DNA of 64,000 nt from Dipteronia dyeriana (taxonomy: Eukaryota > Streptophyta > Magnoliopsida > Sapindales > Sapindaceae). The position numbers and the translations under genes are program-made. The stretch spans positions 65,159,687 to 65,223,686 of the forward strand of contig CM065295.1 of NCBI GenBank assembly GCA_032871835.1, written 5' to 3'. The notes under the pieces were generated by a model. It saw only the letters and a program-made list of their open reading frames with translations, had not been told where the DNA came from and searched no databases. This document shows, in pieces, positions 12,285-22,829 of this stretch (positions are counted from its first letter, which is position 1; every line of letters begins with the position of its first letter).

Positions 12285-12509
12285 GATTCACTATTAACCC
12301 CACAAATACTGCAATGAGAAGCCAACCGGAACCCAGACCTATAAAGGCAATCCTCAATAGGAAGCATGTTCAACATAAGAGGCCAAGTCAAAGCTAAGCG
12401 AGAGGGGGGAAATAAAATAGGACCATACATCTCTCCACCAAACAACCTAAGTCATCATTTATAGGGGAACACATAAAAGAGAAATTTCGTGACCATCGTT
12501 TATTACAAT

Positions 12510-12599
12510 ACTTCTTAGTTCTTACAACTTACAAACCTAAACCAATTTGTTCTCTTCATCTTCAATTGGATAATTTGATTGGGTAAAATTAAAGATTGA
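12510..12599. repeat. Stray internal fragment of the hAT composite
   Basis: Near-identical to about 4000-4090 and 2100-2190, inside the nested element of hAT copies 1 and 2, including ATTGGATAATTTGATTGGG. It stops abruptly at a junction with ascorbate oxidase 5' sequence at about 12600. It has no element ends, so it arrived by rearrangement rather than by its own transposition. Confidence 0.8.
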
Positions 12600-13457
12600 T
12601 CTTGACAATAATATGCACAAAACTAAACCTCCTCTTAGAAAACCCATTTCTGACTCTTGACTCTTGACTCATGAGAGGTAAGGTAGTAGCTATTTGTAGT
12701 GCTAGACTGCTAGACCATTCCTATATTTAAACATGCTTTTGGCGTTGTTCCGGGTTCTGACAGTCTGAGTAATTGGTTGTGGGGCATATATTATATTATT
12801 TTGTTCATTATTTATTCACAATTTGGATCTTTTTTTTTTCCCAACATTTTTAAAGAGTCTAATTAATAGTTAATAAAACCAATTATACATTCATTGCGAT
12901 GTTTATATGTTAAAATATTATGTGAAAAAAAAATCAAAATCTCAATTCCATTATTCATATATATAGCATCCATTATTCATATATATAGCATGCGATATTT
13001 ATCCGATCAAAATTAAATTAATTTTTAATACTATAACAATATATATAAAAGGTGTCTAGATTAAACCTAGACATATTAATGGAAATTGTGAAGCCACCTA
13101 TCACTAATATATTTTGACCATTACACAAGTAAAAAAAGTTAAAAAATCAATTTTTTTATGATTAAAGGGAGAAATCATTTTCTTAGATGATCAATTAATA
13201 TCAAGAACAAAATTATCCATTTGTATTTATTTTGTTTTGTACGACTTTAATAACTTTTGTGAATGAGAGACCAAGTTAATAAATGTTTTATAATTTAAAA
13301 ATTCGAAGAACTCAAAAAGCAAATATTATTATATAAAAATAATAAAAAACCTAAAAAATATCACAATCAAAATATAAAAAACGTGCCAATTACAAATATA
13401 TTATCATTTTTTACAGCCTACATGGCTACATTTGCTCTCTGTCTGTTCACTCCTAGT
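12600..13457. repeat. Segmental duplication copy C: ascorbate oxidase 5' end and promoter
   Basis: Collinear with about 30718-31497. It contains the start-codon region of ascorbate oxidase, the TATA-like region near 12722 and upstream DNA up to the hAT insertion site CTCCTAGT (13450-13457). It lacks the hAT copy 1 insertion (empty site near 13045) but carries the same hAT insertion as copy A's second element. Confidence 0.85.
12603..12647 (-). pseudogene. Ascorbate oxidase 5' coding fragment (about 15 codons)
   Basis: Minus strand from ATG at 12647: [14 protein letters not shown], identical over these residues to the signal peptide of the intact gene at 30759. Similarity is then lost at the junction with hAT-derived DNA. 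This is a promoter plus start codon without a gene body; transcription from it would run into the LINE remnant. Confidence 0.8.
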
Positions 13458-15034
13458 CAGGGACGTAACTACACATGTCAAGCCCACCCTAGCTAATTAA
13501 AAAATAAATAAATATATATAATATAAATTTACCAAAAATATATATAATTTTATCAAAATGTCATTTATAACAACGATTAATAGATCTGTTCATATGTTAT
13601 CCCTGTTATATTTCCCTTTTTTTTATAAAGAGACTTTTAAACCAATTTTATTTATCATTCTCCAAAATTGATTCAATTTCTTTCTCAATTTATTTATTTT
13701 TGTCTTAAAAATAGATATTATTTATGACTTACATGTTGTCATATGCGAATTTTATCATACGTATACGTCATCAACAAAGAGGATAAATTGCTAGGTGAAC
13801 ATCCGAATAGGCATTCAGAAAATATCCTACAAGACAGTATCGAAGAAGAGAAAACTCGAGTAAGTAGATGTTAAACAAAACCTACTCAGGGACAATCAGC
13901 ATTATATACCACTCGGGATCAATTAAAAGACACTTGAGGCTGGTTAGATGACACTCGGGAACAAATGATGTTACTCGGGACCAGTGGGTATTGTTCTTAC
14001 TCGGGACGAACATGAAGAAAACTGAATAGAAACCCACGTGGATCAAGTCATTAAGATGCACAGAGATATCCATATCAAAAAGGAATTCCAATAAAAACAA
14101 AATATTAAACAGGAAAGGTTCGCAATCAGTCAACAACTTTATTTCTTCAAAAAAGACTATGCTATTATGAGGAAATAAGTCATAATTGGACTACATTGCT
14201 AGAGTCTCATTCGACCTCAATACAAGACTCCGAAACAGGAAAAAAGACAATCAACTTCAAGCGAGTAAATAATTGTAATTAAATACAAAAATCTTTTATT
14301 ACTTGTACAAAGCAGATTAGGGTTCTATAAACATATAAATAGACCCATAATCTCGCGCAAAAAAAAAAATATATATACGGCATTCATAGAAAAATACAGA
14401 GATAAAAAAAAAGATCGAGAGCTTGTAATATTATAATTTTATAGTGGATTTTGGCTTGGTTGATCATTCAACCACCCGTGGACGTTTCTCCGGTCATCGG
14501 AGTTTTACCACGTAAAAAACTTACGTCATAATTACTTTCTACTTCTCTTTCTCTTTGAAATTACAGCCGAAATCCAATCTTTGTTGGTTTTTCTGATACA
14601 ATCTAGAAATCAACGTCAACACATGTGTTTGATTATTTAATTTCATTTTGAAATATTATATTAACCTAATTTTGATTTATAAAATTTATATTATTATATT
14701 TTTTGATCCATATGTTATAATTGAAAATTTTGATATTTTAAAAAATAGCAGTGTTCTATAAATCGGTCTAGGCGACCGATTAATCGCAATAATTCCTCTA
14801 GGCGGCTAGTTACTGAGGAGAATTGGCCAAAATCGGTCTCATTCCACGGTCTCTGACTAATCGTGTAAGGCAGTGACTAGACGGCTAGGCAGCTAGGTAG
14901 GGTCAAAGTCATTGACCAGGACTAGCCAATTAAGAAAAAAAAAACCTTATTTTTAATTTCAAAGTCTTACTTCTTAATTATTACAACTTACAAACCTAAA
15001 CTAATTTGTTCTCTTCATCTTCAATTGGATAATT
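13458..15034. mobile_element. hAT copy 3, truncated, with a solo LTR inside
   Basis: Left end CAGGGACGTAAC at 13458, preceded by CTCCTAGT, the same target as hAT copy 2; copy 3 was therefore duplicated with its flank rather than inserted independently. The nested element begins at 14749 (CAGTGTTCTATAAATCGG). Similarity stops near 15034 (TTGGATAATTT), so the right half and terminal repeat are missing. The element is split by a solo LTR at 13737-14621. Confidence 0.82.
13737..14621 (+). mobile_element. Solo LTR
   Basis: Begins TGTCATATGCG and ends CGTCAACA (TG...CA) with an exact 5-bp target duplication CATGT (13732-13736, 14622-14626) inside hAT copy 3. A TATA-like CATATAAATAGACC lies at about 14331, and a conserved GTGGACGTTTCTCCGG block at about 14479. 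The LTR at 55307-56041 is a diverged relative on the other strand. A complete retrotransposon has presumably collapsed here by LTR-LTR recombination. Confidence 0.85.
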
Positions 15035-16215
15035 TCCCTTAGTATGTCTAATGGCAAAATAAAACTTTTAACAAAGTCTTAAAATACTAAAACATTATTA
15101 AACTAAACACCATTTTCTGGAAACTTGATTAACTATATCAACGAAGTTTTCAAGTATGCAAACTTAATATTAATTTTCAAGTAAAACTTTCTAGCTATAA
15201 ATCTGACCACATAACTTTCAACTTTTAAGTTGAAAATATTATTACCTTGAAAAATCATTTTCAATCAGTAAGTTTGCAACTATTTGACAACTAAGTCAAA
15301 ACGTTAACTCCAATGACATCTAAGATTACAATTCAACAAACATGACATTTATTCAATATAAACGTCACAAACATACGATTTCTTCCTTAAACACAAGTCT
15401 TTGAAATTATACATTCTTAACAACTTCACTCTCTCCCCTAAGAATGTATAATGCATAGACAAAATTATTATCATAAATAAAACATAACATGTTTTATGAA
15501 CTCTTACCAATAGTTTCTACCTCTGCAGTCATATCCTTACATTTTATGAGATCATTTTTAACACAATTAATCAAAAGACTTAAAACTGAGAATTTTTTTT
15601 AAAAAAAAATAATCAAAATGCCCTACTAATAAATTATCTCCATTCTACCTTTGGTCATGTGATTAATAAGATTATATCTAAACTACAAGAACAATCATCA
15701 ATTTAATTCTAAAACCTAAAAGTAGAATTTAAAATACGAGAAGAGCTCGAAGATCCATACAGATTATTATTTACAAAAATCACCATATAATATCTATTAT
15801 CTTAAATAAACTTCAAGATATTAATTTAAATTCTCAATCCTATTATGAAAATTGTACTATGCATTACATGACCAAAATCAGAAATGTCATCCAATAAAAC
15901 TTTTAGGACTTAAAGATAACCTAAATGTTATCACGAATTCATATGAATTCAAATAAAACCTCTTAACCAATTGATCCCTATTAAATACTGAGTTCATTGG
16001 AAGAATTTATAATCTAAAATGTAGCACAAGAAATAACCCACTAAGAGCTTAATTGATAATTAATCAAATAATTCAAAACATAAATCACGGGGTACTTTTT
16101 CTTGCGATAGCAAATTATTTTATTTTCTCGGTATTTTCTTTGACTTACTATGTTGAATTGTCATAATTTCCAGACTACTTCCTATGGTGTTTGTACCCTA
16201 TCACCTTTATCAAAT
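15035..16215. other. No gene recognised
   Basis: AT-rich DNA between the truncated hAT copy 3 and the Ulp1-like pseudogene. No ORF, inverted-repeat pair or known repeat stands out. It may contain the left terminus of the Mutator-like element, but I could not pair any stretch here with a matching inverted end to the right. Confidence 0.5.
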
Positions 16216-16228
16216 CAACAAACAAAAG

Positions 16229-19200
16229 ACATGGTGTTTGACCCGACACGACCATTTTGAAGCCCTCGTCCGTATAGACGATGCACTTAACCGGGTCCCT
16301 GAATAGTTTACTGTTGAGGATCGGTGTCGGTTCATGGCCTCCTGTTTCGGGTCGGTACACCGGGAGCTGAAGTTTTTAGGTGGTGTCATTCATCAACTGC
16401 TATTGCGGGAGTTGGACCATGACGGGCCGATAGATGAGATACGGTTCTTGTTAGGGAACCATGTGGTCAGGTTTTCAAAGGTGGAATTTAGCCTCATCAC
16501 TGGATTATATTTTGGAGTCGTACCGGACACGAGTATGTATGTTGCAGTTGAGAATGTCATACATCAACGGTACTTTCATGGACATGATGAGGTATCGTTG
16601 GATGACTTGAGGGTTGTTCTTACCCGCAGAGAGTTTCAACAGGCGTACGATGCTGTGAAGTTGTGCCTTATTTACATGTCGAACTGGATATTGATGGGGG
16701 TGGACAAGAGATTGAAGATTCCAGTTTGGCAGTTTCGGTTGGTAGAGGACCTCAATGCCTTCGATGCGTTCCAGTGGGGTGCCCACGTCTATAGGCATTC
16801 TATATTTTCATTCAAGCATGCGTTACCGCGACATCGTGAGGAGAGACGGCAGCAGTCACAAGGCGATGTTGGACATTCCGTGAAGGGGTACAACATCTAC
16901 GGTCTATCACACGCCCTTTTGGTAAGAAATTTGATTTCTAACATGTACATTAGATTTCTAATCCAAAATTGTTTTGGAATATAACTGTACTTATCTTTCA
17001 TGCAGATATTTTCTTTCAAGGTGATCCCCCAACTGGTCGTCGATTTCCGGACTCGAAGGGTTACAGACCTTTCTCTTCGTATGTTAAAGTGGGAGTTGAC
17101 CAAACAACCTAGAGAGAAGAAGCTGGACAAAATTTTTAGTGCTAGGATAATTATTTTATTTGTTAATCGTTATATTACTTACTATAAGTAACAACAACAT
17201 TCATCTAACTACGCTTTCAGATGTCTACGATGACGGAAATTGTGCCCACAGCAGTTGAGGCGGTGGCACCGACTTCGTACGCCTACGTCAGGGGGGAGCC
17301 CGTATGTGTAGGACGATAGGGTTTACCTTCTTACTATCCCTGATCCGACTACAAGTGCAGTTTGTCCCGATGAGGAGGGTGGGGGTGGGAGGTGTACTGA
17401 GACGGAGCCTTCGGACCCAACAGGTCCAGATTTCAGTGGCATGGACACTGGCAGATCTGAGCCATCTCCTCGATGAGTGAGGCATAGAAAGGTTCGGTTT
17501 ACCACCCCAGAAACTGGTGCTGCTACAAGGGATTCCCGTGCAGGCGTTGGACTTGATGGGGAGGTAAGTTGAGATGGTAGTTTTGTTTTTATTAACAAGA
17601 TCTGTTAATTGTTTTAGTATTAACAATGTTGCATGATTTCAGACCCGTTTAGAACATCAGTTGAACGAGTTGTGTGAAGCCCTCCGAAAGAGTGAGGATG
17701 ATCGACAACAACAGCACCGGGAGTTACTGGATTTGATCCAGAAGAGCGAGTAGGGTCGACAACAACAACAACAGCAACAGCATAGGGAGTTGCTTGAATT
17801 GATCGGGGGCCTTCAGGGCTTCAAGACATATATGTATGAGCATACAGAGGATCCACATACCGGAGGGGCAGTTCTGGAAAGTGGGCTCAGTCTCCCCCAC
17901 CACATCCCCCTTCGAGCGAGCAGTCGGCCCCCATCCCCCTCTACCTCTGAGCAAGCAGTCTGCCCCCCCTCCCCCTTCACCTTCGAGAGAACAGTTGGCC
18001 CCCATCCCCCTCGGAGTGACCAGCTGGCCCCCCATCCCGCTCAGAGCGATTCACAGGCTCCCCCTCAACCTCGGAGCGAGTAGCAGGCTCCCCCTCAATC
18101 GACGAGCGAGCAGCAAGCTCCCCCTTTACCTTAGAGTGAGCAGCAAGCTCCCCCTCCACCTTAGAGCGAGCAGCAAGCTCCCCCTCTACTGACGAAGGAG
18201 CAACAGGCTCCCCCTCCCCCTCCCCCTCCCCCTCCACCTCCACCTCCACCTCCGACTGAGCAACCGCCCCCTCATCCCCCTCAGAGAGAGGAGTAGGCTC
18301 CCCATCCACCTCTCCTCGAGCAGCAGGCTCCCCCTCCCTCATCCTCATCCTCATCCTCATCTCAGCACACCCCGGCGGGGGGAGTTCAACAGCAGAGTCG
18401 TGTACTGAAGTGCGGTTGGCAGTTGCTTAGCCCATACATAGATCCGTGCCAACCTAAGAGGGCAAGGGTAATACTAGAGGGACCTAGCCACGTATTTAAT
18501 CCCCAAGGACTGGTGGACGATGACTAGTTGAAGGCTTACCGAGCCTTCAAGAAGAACGTAAACGTGGAATTGTAAGTAAATTTCTTTGTTATTTAGGTGG
18601 CATATTTTCTTCTAATGAATTATATAAATGTGTAGCTGATGGAACATTAATGCAGACGTGATATTGATTTGCTGGAGCCTGTCGATGCTGCATGGTTCCA
18701 TCGATTGCAGACCAACTTCATGGATGTTGATAATGAGGTACGTGTGACCGTAAATTATGTTTTTAGTATTTGTTTTAGATGTGTAAGCCTCCTAACATAT
18801 CTTTACGTGTTTATATTCCCAGTATATGGACGCGTACCTCCATATTTTTTGGAAGCGTCAACGGGCTTTCCCAAATGTGTACATTCAGATGGTCAACATA
18901 TTGGACTCGTAATTTTTTGTAAGTACTGAAATTAATAATGATTACGCATGCTTGTAGATTTGTATGGAAAATATTAATAACTTTGAGTTTGTGTTTCTAC
19001 AGTACTTGTTGGAGCACCAGTACAGGAAAATGATGTCTCGTGATTCTCGCGGGCAAATCACCCCGAGGCGTTGGAATGTTTTGAGGTCTTGGTGGAAGGA
19101 TGATGACCTTACGACTGTGCTTGGGGGTGCCTCGATTGGATGTCGTCTGTGGCATGAGATTGACATGGTAAGTGTTACTTGACATGGTTTGCAATTGTAT

Positions 19201-19752
19201 ATATAAATGTCTTTGTACATCCTAACACCTGCTGTTTACGTTTACAGGTCCTGATACCGTACAACATTGGGTGCCAACATTGGCTACTGGTGACTGTGGA
19301 CCTCACATGCGAGAAGATATTGATAGTTGACCCTGGAGACAGGAGGTTCCAACTCATATCCGAAAGCAGCAGGTAGCCACGTTGCGCTATTTTGTGACCT
19401 CGATGTTGTATCAGGCCGGGTTTCATACTGCACGACCGGCTGGACTTTAGAAATTTGAGAAGACAAGTAAGCCCTTTGATGTTAGCGTGGTGTTGGAAAA
19501 ACATATCCCCCAACAGAAGAAATCGTAAAACATTTCGTAATAGTAACTTTAAGATTGTATTATTATAAACCTAATGTTTTATTAACGCTTGTTAATGTGT
19601 CCAATTGCAGGGGTAACTGTGGTCCCCACACGTTGAGATTGATCGAGTACTTACTGGCGGGCATAAAGGATTTCGATTGGTCGGAAGACGATATGAGGAT
19701 CATTCGGGAGAATATGGCCATTGAAATATTTGCAAACTCCTTACCCATTTAG
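16229..19752 (+). pseudogene. DUF1985 / Ulp1 (C48) cysteine-protease-like pseudogene
   Basis: Ulp1-type proteases cleave SUMO-like conjugates; plant transposon versions have an N-terminal DUF1985. Coding similarity starts upstream of the first usable ATG (16334): EALVRIDDALNRVPE is followed by TAG at 16304. DUF1985 lies at about 16334-16921 (FLLGNHVVRFSKVEFSLITG). Probable exons follow with GT/AG borders at about 17007, 17221, 17642, 18656, 18823, 19003, 19249 and 19610. The middle is Gln- and Pro-rich. The protease part keeps His (QHWLLVTVDL, near 19280), Asp (ILIVDPGDR, near 19325) and Cys (GNCGPHTLRL, near 19615). It is broken by TAG at 16304, 17751, 18081, 18132, 18162, 18525 and 19448, and by frameshifts near 17315 and 19355. 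Exon borders are approximate. Confidence 0.8.
17925..18335 (+). repeat. 30-bp tandem array encoding a Pro/Gln-rich linker
   Basis: Units like GAGCGAGCAGCAAGCTCCCC plus ten bases, with exact 30-bp spacing between about 18070 and 18190 and more diverged units on either side. In the frame of the Ulp1-like pseudogene a unit reads SEQQAPPLP plus one residue. Three units carry TAG where neighbours have CAG. The array ends in CCCCCT and CATCCT runs. It opens long but meaningless frames on both strands. Confidence 0.85.
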
Positions 19753-19770
19753 ATTTATGTAGTAATTCAT

Positions 19771-19872
19771 TTGTATACGTACAAATTCTTTTGTATATGT
19801 ACCAATTATTTTGTATATTTACAAACTCTTTTGTATATGTCCCAATTCTTTTGTATATTTACCAATTCTTTT
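19771..19872 (+). repeat. 20-bp tandem array between the convergent pseudogene 3' ends
   Basis: About five units of AATTCTTTTGTATATGTACC and close variants. Each unit has TTGTA and often a second TGTA, resembling plant far-upstream polyadenylation elements for the plus-strand gene that stops at 19752. The function is inferred; the periodicity is directly visible. Confidence 0.75.
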
Positions 19873-19991
19873 GTATAAAAATGTTTACATTTGTATATAT
19901 ACAAATCATATTTAAATACAATTGTATTTCTGTTAATGAACAAGTCATACGAGTTTAAATTATCATAATATCATCATGATAACGCCTCAAA

Positions 19992-22750
19992 TCATTCCAC
20001 GGTGGAGTCTCTAGTAGGGCACGTCTGTCCGTTGTGACCAAATGTATGACAGATACTACACTTGCGTCTGTATTCCTCAGGAATGACTCTGTTCAGACCT
20101 TCATTAGTTAAATATGGGTTAGAACATCTCCTTGAATTATGCCATGGTTTTCGACATCGTCTACAATTCTGTATAGTTGTTCTCTCCGAAGACGAGATAC
20201 GAAGTGAAGCCCTCGGGCGACCTGCTTGTCTCCTGGAGCTTGGATTCAAAACGACTCTCTCAGCGATGTCAGATGGCACAATCCAAGTGGAAGGATGTCC
20301 AACCGGAATAATAGGAACCGAGAACGTATCAATAAGTGTTTGTCGCTTGTAGTAGTCTGCACAGAGGGATGTGAAATCCATGTTTCGGTCCCTGTAAAAA
20401 CATTAAAAATGATAGGATTCACGTTTAAGTAATATTAACCGTACACAAAATTGTATGATGTATCTTGCGGTAGCGAGAGCGTGAGAACATGGAAGAATGA
20501 CCATTTGGAATTTGTTGCATATGCAGGTCTTCCGGGCTAAGTCAACGGTCCACTGTTTTCCTGCCCGCTTCACCGAGAATTTGTTCTAGTCAACTGGATT
20601 AACGGTCATAAAATTACATTTATCAACACGTTTGAGGATCACAAGATGTTCTGCGTCGGTCAACTGATAACGCATGGATTGTGAAGCCCTATGACGATCG
20701 TGAAACCAACGTTGTAGCATATTCCTAATGAACTTTGCCAAAGTCAACATAGGCAGTTGCCGTGTAAATTTAAGGCATGAGTTTATGCATTCTGCAGCAT
20801 TTGTTGTCATGACTCTATACCTTCTGTCGGGGCAGTGTACACGGGACCACTTGTGTGGACCGGCATCAATTACATATTCATATGCATTCGGGTGCAAGTT
20901 TCGTAACTTTACCATGTGCCTGTTATACTGCAACTCGGTGTACGCTCGGGCTGCTTTGTCCATTATTGCGGTAACATCCTTTCTATGATATCGCTTCTTA
21001 ATATTTTCATAAAAGTGCTAGCAACATATGGTATGGGTGGCATAAGGGAACACTTTAGAAATCTCTGCTTCAATGCTTGCATGTCGATCAGAAATGAAAA
21101 CCAAATCATCTATATGGCCAAGGGCACCTTTCAAGCAATCTAAAAACCACTCCCATGATAGGTTGTTTTCCGAGTCACTGTACCCAAAAGCAATTGCATA
21201 AGCTTGTTCATTCCCATCTTGTGCAGTTGCAACAAACATTGTGCCCTCGAATCTACCCTTTAAATGGGTACCATCAACGGTAATAACTGGACGCATACAA
21301 CTTTGGAATCCTCTGAGTGAGGCACCCAACGACATGAAAAAGTTTAGGAATTAACCATTTTATCGCACTGTAAGTCAGTAATCGTTCCGGGATTTTATTG
21401 TTCCAACACGTAACCGAATAATGACAACAGTTGGAAGCTTTCCTCATGCGTTCCATAGGTCAGTGACAATGCATAATCAATGGCTTGATGTGCCTTACTG
21501 TACATTATTTAGATGCCATACATTGTTTTCATGTCGGAGATTATGTCCCTCGGACGCATTAGTCGACCATCATGTTGTTGCAATTTAGGTGCAACCACTT
21601 CTCCAATTATGACTGCACAAGCTTATCGATGGCGGCGGTGAATCTCCTCCGACGGACAAGTGTGTTCGTTGATAAAAATTCTTACTTGAAAGTATGTCGC
21701 TTCATCTCTCCTAACCGCTCTTAACTTCCACGTACAGTTGTCCATCAAACAAACCAGATGTAATGTTGTCTTATTCGACCTTTTCACATTCCTCTCGAAG
21801 TTGTGCCGCACTGCAAAATGCCCAGCCAATCTCTTCAAATCCTTTTTAGTAGGAAAAAATTGACCTATATATATCATGTTGGTAGGTTCATCTTCTACCA
21901 AGTTTCTGCTTCCACCCATACCAAACGAGTATGATTCTGCTCTTGGAATAACCCACGTTATGGCATTCTCAGAATCAGCTGGAGTTACATCAGGCCGGAC
22001 CTCAGATGTCCCAGCTATATCTACTGCAGTGGAACTACATCTGTGTACAAGTCTTGCACGTCTTTTCATTTTGAACGGTTCTTCATATTCCTCATTGTTC
22101 GCTACATTATGTACCGGATGCAAATTTGGCTCATTAGCCACCTCATGGATTGGTAAGTTATGAGGTTCATTGTTCCGCTCATTGTTCATGTCATTGCACA
22201 TCTTATTGTATTGGTGGTTGTACTGCCCATCATTCATTTCAATTTGACAACCGAAATCATCGTCCAATTGAGCTCCAACTATATCACCATGGTCGGCTAC
22301 TTCCGGTGGGACACCATATAGGTTTTCCCTACCGTCAATCCCACTTCTTTCTGTGAACAACTGGTTGCTTCCGTCTGAAGATCGAAAATGTTGGGTGTTA
22401 TCATGAGGAGGGATTTCTTCACCGATGACACCTCCTGCAGCCCTCTCAATTAAACTGACACATACTTGAGGGATCACCCTATCTTCCCCTAGCATAAACA
22501 AAACATCGTCGTCATTTCTTATAAATGTGCGACATGTTGTCCTGGGAACGATTGATATAGATTGTAGATCAACAATGTATTTGTTCACATCGTACTTCAC
22601 AACGGTTTGTACGATCGACACCAGCTCTTCGTAAGTCATATTTCTGGACACATACATTCCTTGGTTATCGGAACCAAGAAACCTCTGACTTCCATCAGGT
22701 AATTGCTCCCATCGACCATTGTAAGATATTACTAATCTAACCCGATCCAT
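19992..22750 (-). pseudogene. mudrA-type (MULE) transposase pseudogene
   Basis: Mutator transposases cut and paste the element through a DDE nuclease. Start taken at 22750 (MDRVRLVISYNGRWEQ). In order: an N-terminal region to about 21900 with an acidic middle, a Mutator DNA-binding-type domain near 21870-21640 (CTWKLRAVRR, INEHTCPSEEIHRRHR), the MULE DDE domain with Asp in ITVDGTHLKG (near 21275), Asp in LVFISDRHA (near 21090) and Glu in NAAECINSCLK (near 20795), a SWIM finger (CICNKFQMVILPCSHALA, near 20520-20470), an intron near 20392-20430, and two CCHC knuckles (CRRCRKPWHNSRRC, CSICHTFGHNGQTC). Stops at 21623, 21018 and 20586, plus damage between 21336 and 21560, make it non-functional. 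Confidence 0.88.
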
Positions 22751-22829
22751 TGTCCTGTGAAAATCATCATCACAAACAATTATTAACAAATAAAAAAAAA
22801 ATTACTTTTATAATTACTAAGAATTATAA

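Larger units (their letters stand above)
9100..12445 (-). pseudogene. LINE (non-LTR retrotransposon) 3' coding remnant: zinc-binding RT tail and RNase H
   Basis: Read on the minus strand in three blocks split by two insertions. 12445-12285 encodes a zf-RVT-like stretch (LPIEDCLYRSGFRLASHC, then SICG). 11441-11097 continues it (HLFPHGP, then a TIHAVIWRVW stretch). 9538-9100 encodes a degenerate reverse-transcriptase-associated RNase H domain (KVNTYGAAVGSPG near 9475, ending REENQVANALSKHALELQ near 9130). Frames shift and stop several times, and one zinc Cys is replaced (HGP for HCP). Upstream reverse transcriptase and endonuclease parts are not found. Domain identity is from recalled family patterns. 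It cannot be active. Confidence 0.8.

Noticed and set aside
17977..18360. 127-codon minus-strand ORF rich in Glu and Gly
   Set aside because: Mirror frame of the 30-bp GC-rich array in the Ulp1-like pseudogene; periodic DNA keeps several frames open.
16304..19450. Possible TAG readthrough or recoding
   Set aside because: Frameshifts also occur, the convergent transposase has TAA as well as TAG, and the host genes end normally. C-to-T decay of Gln codons explains it better.
19175..19513. Minus-strand ORF of 112 codons
   Set aside because: Antisense shadow of the protease exon that holds the His and Asp motifs.
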